64,000 bases of DNA from Bombyx mori (GCF_030269925.1 NC_085132.1:4548501-4612500), one strand, 5' to 3'. Shown: positions 46,801 to 61,800, counted from the first letter of the stretch. Notes: a model not told the origin generated them from the letters alone. Made by a program: numbers and translations.

Positions 46801-49800
46801 GCAATTCATGATAAGTGTGTTTGAAATTTGAATGAAAAAAAACACATAAATCATAGAAATTAATGTTTTTGATGTTGCCTTGATATACGTGTATGTCGGA
46901 GACGGTCATTAGTTTGGTAGCAAAACGAAACACGGCACGATTCCAGAGAGGTAACAACACGATCACGATGTCGTCGGAACTCTGATTTTTACTGGTACTG
47001 GACCTCTTGTGAGTTCGCACGGGTAGGCGCCACCATCCTGCCTATTTCTGCCGTGAAGCAGTAATGCGTTTGGGTTTGAAGGCTGGGGCAGCCGTTGTAA
47101 CTATACTGAGACCTTAGAACTTACATCTCAAGGTGGGTGGCGCATTTACGTTGTACATGTCTACGGGCTCCAGTAACCACTTAACACCAGGTGGACTGTG
47201 AGCTCGTCCACCCATCCAAGCAATAAAAATATATATATAAAAAAACACACCGGCCTCTCCTTTTCTTGCACGTTCTCGAGTACTTCTAGCTCGGCCAGCT
47301 CGTCTTTGTGCTTCTCGACGCGCTCGCGGAACACGGAGACGGTCCGCTGCGGCTCTAGCGCCACCTATAGACGCATTTCAATTCATTAAAACTAACACAG
47401 GTAAATACTCCAATAAATAAAATCAAACGAATTCAGAATTCAGGTTACCTCTCTGGGAACAATCGACACTTCTTTCTCGGAGCCCTCCCAGGCTCTGATC
47501 TTTTTGAACCACCTGTGCTTCGTGCTGTACCGACTCTCGCAGACGTAGACGTCTTTGTCAGCGTAGCCTATACAAAATAAAAAATAAAGATTAGATATTT
47601 GTGAGACTTGTTTTCATTACAGACGGGCCATTGTGTTGTGAAGTATTGTGCATATTAATGAACTACGAAATCAGATGTTGGTTCACAAGAGGATCACCTT
47701 CAGGTCTAAACTTGAAATATTCCTTCACGTTCATAACGTAGCAAGGTCCCACGACGCGGTCCAGGGGCACAGGTTTGTACACATCCGTTTTGAACACTTC
47801 TTGTTGGAGGAACTTTCGGGTTCTGATGTGGAATGTCTCTTGAGGTCTGCACAGTTAAAAAATAGTTTAATTTTGCAGCAAAAATATTAATAGGACTGAA
47901 GGAAATCAATAATCGTTTAGTTTGTAAACATTCTTGTAAGATTTATTATAAGTCAAAACAATAGTGCGTTAGTTGTAGCAGTTTGAACAGTGCAAAATGT
48001 TTTATTTCTTTCCGTGCATTCAAAAGCAACTTTATGAATTTTCCTTTTTTTTTAAATAGGCACATACCCATTCTTCAAATTAAAGTAATTTTTATTTTAG
48101 TACACTATTATTATGATCGTTTTTACCTTGTACATTCATAATGGTTATAAGTATATTATTATTAACGTTTACAAATCCTTACCTAAAGTACATGTTGCAA
48201 TACAGCATAGTTATACCATCGCTGTTAGTCCAAAGTCTTTCTACTTGAACAATATTGAAGTCTTTATTGCCCTTCTCAGGTTGGATGTACAGGAAATCAC
48301 CTTTCCTGTACTGAGATTGAAGATTGGTATCACCCGACGGCATGGAGTCATCCGTACTCGATCTAGAGAAAGCAAATATTTTTGTGTCCAGAAGGAATGA
48401 TGTCACTTATCTCAATTTTTTTTTTTTAATATTCTAATCTTATACAAAGAAAGGGGAAGAGGTCGACCGAAGAAGACATGGATGGAGTGTGTGAATGACG
48501 ATATGAGAGAGAGAGGAGTGAGTGTTGAGATGACGGCTGATAGAAGAGAATGGAAGAGAAAAATTAGCTGTGCCTACCCCACATAGTGGGATAAGGTGGA
48601 GAAAAAGAAGATTCTAATCTTATACATTAGTCTAGTCAACAAGTTCAAAAACGTGTTAAATAGACATAAAGCTCCTAAAAATATGTACGATAGCTCATTG
48701 GATGCGGAATGATGTCTACAAAAATGTTTTTTAAGGGCTTATTAGCACATAAAAAATTGCGATTGTTATAAACAAAATAAGATTTTAAAAAAAGGAATTT
48801 GGTTTTTCCTTAATAATTTCTAAAATAATGATATTTAAGGAATTTTGAAAAAAGATCCTGAAAGAGGAGGAAATTTCCAATAAAAAAGTCCCAACTCCCG
48901 GAATTCTATCTCTATTATTTATAAAAAAAAAATAACGCTGAAAATAGCGCTCCGCGAGGTCGCTACGGCATAGGCGCGCAGTCTAAAAAGCCGGTATATC
49001 ACCTAAAATATTTTTTTTATAGTATTAAATAACAATTTAAAAATTTGAATAAATTATGGTGTAATCTAAACACTTGAAGGAAAAAAACCTCGGTGAAAAA
49101 AAAACTTTACATCGATTTTTCAAAAATTTACACCATTGTTAATTAACTAACTTTTTTCCAATCTCTGTTTTTATAAATTACGGTATAAAAGTTACAATAA
49201 TTCATCTATAAATTTTTCCCTTCGTGGAGCTCTTATCATTTAAGTACTTAATAAAGTTAAGCAAAAAATTTGTTTTAATCTTTAATCATGAAATTTCAAA
49301 AAATATCAAAGAAATCATAATTTTTTATAAACAAATGCTTATAACTGATAAACAATAGTTACAGGATCGATTTTGAATTTATTTTAAAGATAAATAAATC
49401 CTTTATAAAAATGACCTGAGTGTCCTTTACCGTATCTCTTATAGTTTAAAAGTTATAACAATTTATAACTTGACAAATTATGTAACGGCTGTAATTTCAT
49501 TATCATATAATATCTAAAAATGCTGTAAAAAATACAAAATTTTTTTTTCTTTATTTTGTTATGTATGGTTGTTTTTATAATTTTTTGTAGTTTTCGAAAA
49601 AAAATATAACGATTAATATTAATTTTTTATAACAAATTGTTAAGTTAATAAACAATGAAATTATTTATAAAAAAATGTATTTCTTTGTTAATCCGCTGAA
49701 AAGAGTCAATGATGATTTTTAAGAAAAAAATAATTTCTTAACTAATTATTTAAACAATTGAAATATGAAAAAAACGATTTTAAACAATTAAAACATTTAT

Positions 49801-52800
49801 TTAAGAATTTTTTTTTTTCTAAATCTTTATGTCACCTATAGAATAAGACGGTAATTCTTTTTTTTTTTTAATCCCAAAATAGTCTATTTATTTATAAACA
49901 ATTTCTTAACAAATAGCGTAAAAATTTTTTTTTAAATGTTAATTAAAACCTATGGTAGATGCAAAAACAGCAATATTAAGATAACACGAAAAAAAAAATT
50001 TTTTCATAACATTTTTTAGAAATTAAATTTTTTGTTAATTAAAAAAAATTATAATTATCAAAATAATAAAGATTAAAAATTTTTTTTTGCTTAACTTTAT
50101 TAAGTACTTAAATGATAAGAGCTCCACGAAGGGAAAAATTTATAGATGAATTATTGTAACTTTTATACCGTAATTTATAAAAACAGAGATTGGAAAAAAG
50201 TTAGTTAATTAACAATGGTGTAAATTTTTGAAAAATCGATGTAAAATTTTTTTTTCACCGAGGTTTTTTTCCTTCAAGTGTTTAGATTACACCATAAATT
50301 ATTCAAATTTTTAAATTGTTATTTAATACTATAAAAAAAATATTTTAGGTGATATACCGGCTTTTTAGACTGCGCGCCTATGCCGTAGCGACCTCGCGGA
50401 GCGCTATTTTCAGCGTTATATTTTTTTTATAAATAATAGAGATAGAATTCCGGGAGTTGGGACTTTTTTATTGGAAATTTCCTCCTCTTTCAGGATCTTT
50501 TTTCAAAATTCCTTAAATATCATTATTTTAGAAATTATTAAGGAAAAATCAAATTCCTTTTTTTTTAAATCTTATTTTGTTTATAACAATCGCAATTTTT
50601 TATGTGCTAATAAAGCCCTTAAAAACATTTTTGTAGACATCATTCCGCATCCAATGAGCTATCGTACATATTTTTAGGAGCTTTATGTCTATTTAACACG
50701 TTTTTGAACTTGTTGACTAGACTACATAGTAGCTGACAGAAATGTCTGATTATACAAATAACAATTAAGCATTAAAGCAGTAAATTTTAAAGTATTGTGT
50801 TTAATAAGATTATGTGTTTAGGCAATTTAGGTAATATTCTTGTTCACAACAGATATTAAAAATGTTTACCGAATTGTTTTTTTCTAAATTTCTTTTTTCA
50901 ATTTATTTATTTCATATTTATAATACATTCAAGAACTTAGAACTATATTCATGATTTGCAATAACTGTCATTTATTCTTTTTGAAGGGCAGCACCGACAG
51001 ATAACCTTATAATTATGTATTACCATAAAATATTACCATATAATACTCTCCAAAATTTATAATTATTTAAAATCGATTATTAATTTATAAGTTTCAATAT
51101 TTTTTTAGTCTATTATATTACGATAACGACGTGTAGAGCTAGTGCGTAGACGATCGACCCCGAGGACTTTTTGGCAGGAACGCAAGTAGTGAAGTTGTGT
51201 ATTTTGTTTTATTTTGTCTATTTAGTGGTTTATTAACTGTTTAATATATGTGAAAGTGGACAAATTTAGGAAAATGGAACAAAGCCGCTGGACGTAGCTT
51301 CTCGAGATCCTCCAAAAAGCCCGCTGAAAAAATCTCAGTAATAAATAACCATCATTTTACTGCGATTATATTTCATTCCATATCATCTCATCTCATTTAA
51401 TTTAATTTCTATTATCATTTTTCATAAAAATAAGAATATAAATTAAAATAAGACTTGACTAAAAGGTCTTAGTTACCAGGTCACAAATCTCCTAAAAAAA
51501 AACGACCCCGCCCGCTACAGGAACTACTAGGAGTTACCTAGTTTCATCCTCATCGTCGTTCTCTTGCAGCAGCTTGCACTGCTTGATGAGCTCGACGCTG
51601 GTGGAGACGGTGTCGCGCGTGAAGGTGAGCGCCGGCGACTGCAGCGTGCCGCGGCACAGCGCGTCCCTCTGCTCTATGTAGTAGCACTGCAGCTCGACTG
51701 AGTCTTCGAAAATTTGACTATCTGTACGGGAGAGGCGACGTGCTCTGCGAAAATGTTCAAAAACAGATTTTAGATAGCACAATACCACTGCTTGTTTCTG
51801 GCGAAAACAGCCTGCATTCTGATTCATAGTCCGGCGCGGCTGTATATAATGCAGTTTAGATTTCTACTCCATGTGTATAGGTGAGTGACGGTCATGTTGT
51901 GATGTCTGTGGACACCGCTATTTTTTTATTGCTTAGATGTGTGGGCGAGCTCACAGCCCACCTGGTGTTAAGTGGTTACTGGAGTCCATAGACATCAACA
52001 ATGTAAATGCGCTACACACCTTGAGATATATGTTCTAAGGTCTCAGTATAGTTACAACGGCTGCCCCACCCTTCAAACAGAAACGCATTACTGCTTCACG
52101 GCAGAAATAGGCAGGGTGGTGGTACCTACCCGTGCGGACTCACAAGAGGTGCTGCCACCAATAAACCAGATTTCTACTTCATGTGTATAGGTTAATGACG
52201 GTCATGTTGTGGTATCTATAGACACCGCTGTTCATTTAACAGCAGTACGTTACGAGCGGTGCAGCTTACAGATAAATTAGATTAATTAATACTTTTTTTT
52301 TTACTTGATTACCTTTCAAACACAGCAAACATATCTTGCTGGAAATGATCCAGTCTCTTGTACAGCCCTTTGTCAAGTCTTCTCTTGACCAAATCCAGCG
52401 ATATAGCTCGCATCTTCTCGCCATTGTTTGTTTCGTCGTGTTCCGGTAACTCGGCCATGCTGTCTGAGTAACACCTGAACATTTTCAAAATAGAATTCAT
52501 TATTACACTGAAATATTACTGAAAATCAATAAAATAAAACAAAAATCAGTGTTCAAGTGACAAATTGAGAAAATATCACTTCAAATTTAATGTTTCAAAT
52601 AATTCACTAATGTGAAGCATTCACTTAATTTAATTTAGAACTTAGGCAATTTAGAAGATCAGATCAGAATAGAGAAGATTAATCAAAAATATTACAAAAA
52701 TGATTTGACACATGAAATATATTTTATAATGTACATATACAAAATATTAGTAAAAAAGACAGTATAAATATTATCAAAAGTGTCAAAAATAATTAAGAAG

Positions 52801-55800
52801 ATGTATAAGAAGATCAAGAATAATTAAGATGATGAGTGATTAAATATTCAGCGTACTGAATTTCCTCCCAATCATTTTAGTTTTGTAGTAAATCTGATAT
52901 AACGATACAAGTTTCCTACCATTAAACATTTGGTTTTAACGACTATTCTCACCTCCCCTCTTCATCTTGATGATTGTATACTGTGGTAAAGAGATTCAAT
53001 AATAGTTCTTGGACAGCGGCTGGAACGTCGGGCACTGCATCGTCGTCTTGACTGTTGACGGAAATATTTTTGTACATTTATTCAATTTAAGTTTTAATGC
53101 TCATATATGTATACAACGTGTTACAAAATACTCCGTAAAAAATATAATTAATTATCAAAGACAAAAATTTTGTTAACCCTAGTAAGCTGTCATGTCAGGG
53201 AACAAAATTATTTAACAGAAAAGCCTACATACCTATTTTACTTAATAATTGTCTACTCTAATAATTTTTCTATTTTTCAATCATAAATATTTGCTACCTC
53301 AATACAAGGATATCATTATACTCAAGTACTGGCTTAAAAAAATGTCAAGTAGGAAAAAAATGTATGTTTTTCATGTAGGTGCACTCTGCGTAGTTTAATA
53401 TTATAAATGTAAAAGTGAAAGAAGCCGCTGGCACAGTCTAGTGTCTATATATGAAACGTTATTATGTTACTCCCTTTTATAACTTTGATTTATTCAATTT
53501 GGCAGTATAAATTCGACATACCTAGGTACGTTAATCATGAAGCTTACTAATTGCTAAAACTTATAAGACTTTACCTTAACATCTGCTTGGTCTGCAGACA
53601 GACTCTGTGCAGTATCAAAGCGTCCTTGTAGATCTGCGAGTCGGGCTCATTGTACTTGCAGGCGTTATCGAACATCAGTATGAAATCCGAAGCCAGCTCG
53701 TTAACTGAACTGTAACTGTTGCTCTTCAATTTGTGAGCAATCTTCTCCATGTCTATCGGGTTCTTGATGAGCTCATAATAATCAGGGTACTCAGTTTTAC
53801 TGGGTAGCTTCATGAAGATCAGGGCCAGCTGGCGGTTGGCTGTAATCACAGAGACCACTTTTTTTAAACGGATGAATGGTGGAACAGGAAGAATTTATTT
53901 ATTGGCACTTCGCAGCAAGTTGGTGAGTTCGTCTACCTACTTGAAGCACTAAAATTAAATTAAAATTCCGGCAATGGAATGAGCTCCCCTCCACGGTGTT
54001 TCCCGAGCGCTATGACATGTCCTTCTTCAAACGAGGCTTGTGGAGATTATTAAGCGGTAGGCAGCGGCTTGGCTCTGCCCCTGGCATTGCTGAAGTCCAT
54101 GGGCAACGGTAACCACTCACCATCAGGTGGGCCGTGCGCTCGTCTGCCTACAAGGGCAATAAAAAAAGTCGTCGTGGCCTAAAGGATAAGACGTCCGGTG
54201 CATTCGTGTGTAGCGATGCACCGGTGTTCGAATCCCGCAGGCGGGTACCAATTTTTCTAATGAAATACGTACTCAACAAATGTTCACGATTGACTTCCAC
54301 GGTGAAGGAATAACATCGTGTAATAAAAATCAAACCCGCAAAATTAGAATTTGCATAATCACTGGTGGTAGGACCTCTTGGGAGTCCGCACGGGTAGGTA
54401 CCACCACCCCGCCTATTTCCGCCGTGAAGCAGTAATGCGTTTCGGTTCGAAGGGTGGGGTAGCCGTTGTAACTATACTGAGACCTTAGAACTTATATCTC
54501 AAGGTGGGTGGCGCATTTACGTTGTAGATGTCTATGGGCTCCAGTAACCACTTAACATCAGGTGGGCTGTGAGCTCGTCCACCCATCTAAGCAATAAAAA
54601 AATAAAAAATAAAAAAAAAATAAACGGTCATCTCACCTTTTGGATCCCTATAGTCCCGGATAGCGTCATACAACGTTCTCAGCTTCTGTTCGAACGGCGA
54701 CAGTTGCCTCGACCTTGGCTGAGCCTTCAGACTCTTCATGGGCGTCTTTTTCTCGTAATTGCTGTTCAATTCCTTTATCTTTTCGTTCATGACCCGTTCT
54801 AGAAGGTTCGCGTCCTCGTATACCATAGAGCCCTCTTCGTTGAAATGGCGGCAGTTTGAGAACATCAAACGGAAGTCCGCTATCATCTCTTCTAGTGAAT
54901 TATAACGATCGTTCTGTTGGCGATTTGTTTTAATCAGTTTTAATAATAACTCAAAACGTTGAGAACGAGAAAAGGAAGAAAGAGACACTAAAGGAGATAA
55001 TAGTTTTTCAGAAATCACATAGTGCAGTAACAAGACAGTAAGTTTATTTAACGTAAAGAAAATCCGCGTTTTTGCGTTATCCGCTTAATGGTTCAATTTA
55101 GACAATGTGTATTTCTGAGTGTTTTGTTTCTTCTTACACAACATTCAAAACTATTCGTGAATATAAATATCTTGGGGAACAGTGGATAATGTTGGTATAG
55201 CTATGGTGACCAACTATTTTTTGTTTAAAAAGAGTACACCTTGCAAGTATTTCATAGGTGACAAATAAAGAAGAAAAAACGATAAAAACTTTATTTTCTT
55301 TTAATAATATTATTCTTTGCAGTGGATTTTTTGCTAAATGAGGATTTCTGTCTAATAATGTAGCCACATCCAAACAACTTTGCATATTAAATTTGACTAC
55401 ATGTGCTATAGTATAGCACATGTAGTCGACATACAACGATATCGAAGTCGTCATGGCCTAAAGGATAAGACGTCCAGTGCATTCGTATCCAACGATGCAC
55501 CGGTGTTCGAATCTCAGGCGGGTACCAATTTTTTTAATGAAATACGTACTTGACAAATGTTCACGATAGACTTCCACGGTGAAGGAATAACATCGTGTAA
55601 TAAAAATCAATACCGCAAAATTATAATTTGCATAATTACTGGTGGTAGGACCTCTTGTGAATCCGCACGGGTAGGTACCACCATCCTGACTTTTTCTGCG
55701 GTGAATCTGTAATGCGTTTCGGTTTGAAGGGCCCCACCCTTGTAACTATAGTCTATAGCCGTTGTGACTATACTGAGACCTTAAACTTATATCTCAAGGT

Positions 55801-58800
55801 GGGTGGCGCATTTACGTTGTACATGTCTATGGGCTCCAGTAACCACTTAACACCAGGTGCGCTGTGAGCTCGTCTACCCATATAAACAATAAATAATAAA
55901 AACGTACCTTAATGTTAGCTTCAATCGTCAGCATATCGATGGGCCGATCGATGACGTTGTAATATTCCGGATACAGTTTCTTGCTGGGCTTTTCCATGAA
56001 CAGCAGCATCGGCTGGCGGCCGTCGGAGCACGTGAACTCGACCAGCTGCTTGGCCACGTAGTGCAGCTTCTTCTTCAGCGGCATGTTCGGCTTCAGCACG
56101 AGCGGCGCGGCGGCGGGCGGCGGGGCGGGCGCGGGCAGCGGGTTGATGCGCGGACGACCTGGACATTTTGTTTACTCACCATTTGAGCAAGCACTACAAT
56201 TTAACGACATTTCTTTTATTTATCTTTGGAACGAACTTCCTTATGGAACGATGCCGATGGGCACCCTAACCGGGAAAAAACGTTCGTAACGTAATATTTT
56301 TTATTAGTAATGCATACAGTGTACGACTTAACTTTGTAATAACGTACAAAAAATAACATATTTTTTTATCATTCATTGACCACGATCTCAGAGCGTTCGT
56401 TTGCGCAATACACTTACTCTTATGCAAACAACCGTGAATGAAGTGTACCACAATAAGTTCGCACGTTACCGAATGACCCTGAGTTGTTGCGAAACCTCCA
56501 GTTTTATTTTCTTTATACCTCGAATAGAATTTAAAATTAATATTTTTATAATAAGGAACTTCGTTCCTATCCGGTGTCCCACGACACCACACATCGTTTA
56601 TTTATGTATTTAATTTGAATATGGCTTACCTCTTGGCCGTGGAGTCTGCACTTGAGTTTGATTCTTTACTGAAGACAGGCTTTCATCATCACTCGATGAT
56701 GACTGAACTATATCCAGGAGTTCTTGGACACGTTGTTGCATTAAGCTTTAAGTAAAATATTTCACTTTTAAATTTCAATGATAATAGCGTGTATCAATTA
56801 TTACTGTTGGAGGATCTTTTAGTAGTCGGGGAATGGGGCCAGACTACACCCCTGGAGGTAGGTGGAAATCCGCCGGGCAGGAATTTTACTTATTTATATT
56901 CTTTGGTTTTTTTTTATTATTGTTGAAAGTCAAACTAGTTATTAGAAAATAATAAAAAAAAAGTTACAAAACAAATTCTCTGAAATTTTTCACAAAACTA
57001 TGTAAGGAAAAATTACTCCAAGTTTTGTGCGATCTTACATGCATAGTAAATACACAGCCCTCTGAAATAGTTACCAATTTTATTATCATAAGATATTGTA
57101 TTGCTAACCATACAGTTTTTTTTTAATTTTGAGCATAAGAGTTTCAAGTTTCTTTACTTATTTGCTAAATTCATCTTGATTTTAGAAATGTTCATACAAT
57201 CTTCTGCCAATTGAGACAGAAAGTGCCGAAATTGTCAAAACAACGAGTACGCTGTCATAAAATCAGACGAACTCTTAATTACTATTATTATATACAAATC
57301 ACATACCGTTGCAATTTTACAGAGTCCTTATATAGTCTGGAAGTGGGGGCGTTGTACTGTTTGGCGTTCTCAAACATAATATTCATATCACCCGCCACCT
57401 CGGACAGAGTACCGTAGCTGCCACGTCGTATTTTGTTTTTGATTTGGTTTAAAGACACAGGGTTCTTTATCTCCTTGTAATAATTAGGGTAGGCGCGACG
57501 AGATGGTAATTTCCAAAATGGTTCGGCCATTGGTAACCCTGAAATTAGCATGCAGTATTTTAATTAGGTATGAAGATATATTAAGAAGATATTTAAGTCG
57601 TCGTGGCCTAAAGGATAAGACGTCCAGTGCATGCGTATCTAGCGATGCACCGGTGTTCGAATCTCGCAGGCAGGTACCATTTTCTAATGAAATACGTACT
57701 TAACAAATGTTCACGATTGACTTCCATGGTGAAGGAATAACATCGTGTAATAAAAATCAAACCCGCAAAATTATAAATTTTGCATAATTACTGGTCATAG
57801 GACCTCTTGTGGGTCTCTCAAGGTGGGTAGCGCATTTATGTTGTAGATGTCTATCGGCTCCAGTAACCACTTAACACCAGGTGGGCTGTGAGCTCGTCCA
57901 CCCACCTAAGCAATAAAAAAGAAAATATATAGATAATGTTTTACTGAAATAATAATTAAATACGCAAAATATTAATACCACTAGGACCAAGATGGTTCTT
58001 GACAGTCTCCAACAACTTCCACTGTGGAGAATCTTCATTATCCACTTTATCTTCATCACTTTCAGCGCTATCTTCAGAATGCTATAACAATTTATAGTTA
58101 TAATTGTTAACGAGCTTTGAACTAAAATCTTAAATTGTACGCAACAAATAAAAAATTAAATATAAAAAAAAAAAAAAAATTTCTTTGCTATTCTACACTT
58201 TTCAGTTAAACATTACATTGAAATAAGTTAACTTTTTTGTAGTCATTACTTTGCTACATTGTATATCGTTTTATACATTACTACATTGTATATTGTTAAA
58301 GTAAAGCAAACTATACATTTTCGCAAATTAGTAAAAAAGTGGTGAATGGTCGATTAGTTCTTTTGTCGTCTATTTTATATACATATGAGAACGGTCAATT
58401 CGTTCCTTGTCGTCTCGTTCGTGTCCGTCTTTTAGGAAGTCAAAAAAAGTACTGGCTTTTTTTTATTTATTGCTTAGATGCTTGGACGAACTCACAGCCC
58501 ACCTGGTGTTAAGTGGTTACTAGAGCCCATAGACATGTACAACTTAATGCGCTACCCACCTAGAGATATAGGCTCTAAGTTCTCAGTATAGTTACAGCGG
58601 TTACCCCACCCTTCAAACCGAAACGCATTACTGCTTCACGGTAGAAATAGGCAGGGTGGTAGTACCTACCCGTGCGGACTCACAAGAGGTCCTACCACCA
58701 GTAAAAAAGTGGCACTAGTCACGTACGCTCTTGTTCAATTTCTCTCTTTATATTTTAATTCTTGTCAAGTGTCTGTCTTAGTCTGTGTCTAGTCATTGTA

Positions 58801-61800
58801 GGTGGTAAGGATCAAGTTCAAATGTTAGTATGGCTGTTATTTTGATTCAATTTCGTCTAAACCTCCACAACTCATATTGAGTTGAATTTAAAAATGAACC
58901 AAAGCGACTCGTGTTACCTTGACATAGGCTTCAGTATCGGATCCGGGCGGTTCCATGATGGCCAGAGCCCTACTAGTGGGCACCGGTCCGACTCTAGATG
59001 TACGTTTGCTCCGTATGCGTTCCGATGTTTTGGCGGGTCCACTGCGACCGTGCTGCTCGATTTCTTGTCTGCGTACTTGTATTATCTGTGGAAAACAATG
59101 TGTCGAGGTTCATTCGCAAAAAAAAAAATTACTGTACCTAGCAACCAATACCTAAAACTGCTGTACCAAAATAAAAAATTAAATATGAAGTCAAGTTATA
59201 TTTGTCACAAGGGATTGTTTTATTATTGTAAATACAGATCACAGCATTTGGTATTGAATGGATACTGCAGATCATGGAACCACTAAGTTATTAATTGCCA
59301 CCAATTTTTTTTTTATCTATATTTTATGTGTTAAAATTACCCTATTGTCATATCGACGCTTGCAAGGCAAACGTGACTAAGCGACAATAACTGCTTTGTA
59401 TATAAATGATAGGCAATAACCGTATTCAATGCACAAAAAAAATATATTTCTAGGTCTATTAAAATCATTTCAATCCTACAGCTAGATTCGTTAAAATATA
59501 ATTTTTTTCAGGTATTTCTCAGGTATATTTTAAATTAATTTCAACTTTAAATAATTAGTCTACTGTAAAGTTCACGCGTTTTCGCTTGGTCACTTTGCCT
59601 TTCAAGCGTCGATATGTAATTCGTTGTTTTGAAAGTTAATTACGTTACAAAGTTGTTATGAATTACTTACGTAAGAAAAGTAAGAGACTTACTTTCTTTA
59701 AAGTTTTGGCATCTTTATAAATCTGACTTCCAGGCTCGTTGAACTGACAGGCGTTTCTGACCATGAGTAGGAAGTCTTTTTCTAATTCCCCAATAGTAGT
59801 GTATTCTCCGCCTTGAATCTTCTGTGCTATCGTCTTTAGGTCAATAGGCGAATCAATCACATTAAAGTACTCAGGGTAACGCCGCTTCGAAGGTATAAAT
59901 TGAAATGCTTGGTAAAGTGGGCGTCCATCAATGTTCGCAGTCATAACCTGCGGTAGCAAAGGATAAATTTAAATTTTGGTTAAATGTAGTCTCCTATGTG
60001 AATAAGATATTATTTCAGAATAGAAGATAGCCTATCTAACAATACTTTAAATAATATTATGTCAATTTGTTGCTTTCAACATGGAGGAAGGACACACATT
60101 CACATTTATAATATAGAGTGTGGATATGGATTTTTCTACTTGTTTTAGTGCTGTCCATAACATCATAAAAATAGTATTGTAAATTTTATTTCCAAAAGAA
60201 CATAAGCTCAGTATATTGTTTTGAATTCTGTTAAAATTTAAATGAATAAAACCTTACCGCACTGAATAGCTCTTCAAAAACATTGTCTTCTTCATTGTTA
60301 GTGGATGTTTCAGACAAATCTTCAGCCACATCTGATCTCCTACTTGATGAACCATTTCGTGATAATTTAGGAGTTTTCATGTCTTCATCTAAAGAAATTA
60401 ATAAATAGGTTACATCGATATTTTAAATAACAATTTTGTTAAACAATAAATTCCCCTATCTGCCCTGTTGTTGTTTGATAAAAATGTGTTCTCATTTATC
60501 AGTAGGAGTTGTTCGCTATAACAAGATGAATATGTAGGTTGTGGTGAATAAAACTATTTCTGTTACCACATTATAACAAATGGTAGACCAACCTAACCTT
60601 TACATAACAAATCTCAGTTCACCGAATTACTTGATATAACGAATATTTACTTGTTCCCTTCCTTTTTGTTATATCGAGGTTGTACTATACTTCCTACTCC
60701 AAACATTATTAAAACATATACAAATTTAGAAAAAAAATTGCTTTATTAGCTATATTTAAGTTTTATTTTGACGTTTTAGGCAATTATTCCCAAGAAGTAA
60801 ATAACTTTTATTATACTTATTACTCGCATTATTTTTCACATACCATGTTCCAGTGTTTGTTTAGTATGCAAGAATAACTTCCAAAGGTCAACTGCATCTT
60901 TATACTCAACAGTGTCAGGTTTGTAGAATGCTTTGGCATTGTTCACCAGTAGCTCTATATCTGCTGTTAATTCTTCAATGTCTTCATATGTGTCTGTTTT
61001 AAGTTTTTGTTGTACCTGAATAATAAGATAATTTTCGTGTAATTATTTACTGGTGGTAGGACCTCTTGTGAGTCCGCGCGGAAAGGTACTACCACCCTGG
61101 ATATTTCTGCCGTGAAGCAGTAATGCTTTTCGGTTTGAAGGGTGGGGCAGCTGTTGTAATTAACTAAATGTGTAGGTTGTAGTAGTATAAACAGTTAGCG
61201 CTACATAAATATACATATATTTGCATATATATGTGCACAAAGTTTTACCTGCATATATCAAATGTGGATAATTAAATAACCAAAATGTCAAATAAAATGC
61301 ATTTTACAAAAAAACCTTTACTGCTGCTAAAACAAGTGGTCTCTATGACTGAACTTAATAACAACAAAGATATATTATAATGAATAATACTCACTCTAAG
61401 TAAATCAATTGGTTGTGATACAACTTCGTAGTACTGAGGTTCCTGTCGTCTCTTTGGAGCCCTTATAAATGAGTCACATAACAGAGTCCCGTCTTCTTTC
61501 TTATGAGATCTTATTGTATCATAAAGTTGCTGGCAAATTTCACTCTAAAATAAATGAATTCTTTGAAATAAGTATAAGTTGTAAACTACTGTAATCATTT
61601 TGATTACTTGCACAAATAAACAGATTGCTTTGTGGTCAGGATATGAGACACAGCAGTAATCAAGTAAACTAGCATTTAGTCCATCCAGGCACATTATCAT
61701 TTTTTTTATGTTTACTTACAGCCCACCTAGTATTAAGCAGTTACTGGAGTTCAAATTACATACACTGTCTGGAAGAGATATATTTTAGAGATAGGCTGAC

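Noticed and set aside
49286..50066. Possible transposase gene in the spacer of the long inverted repeat.
   Set aside because: Extremely AT-rich with homopolymer runs and stops in every frame; no motif found.
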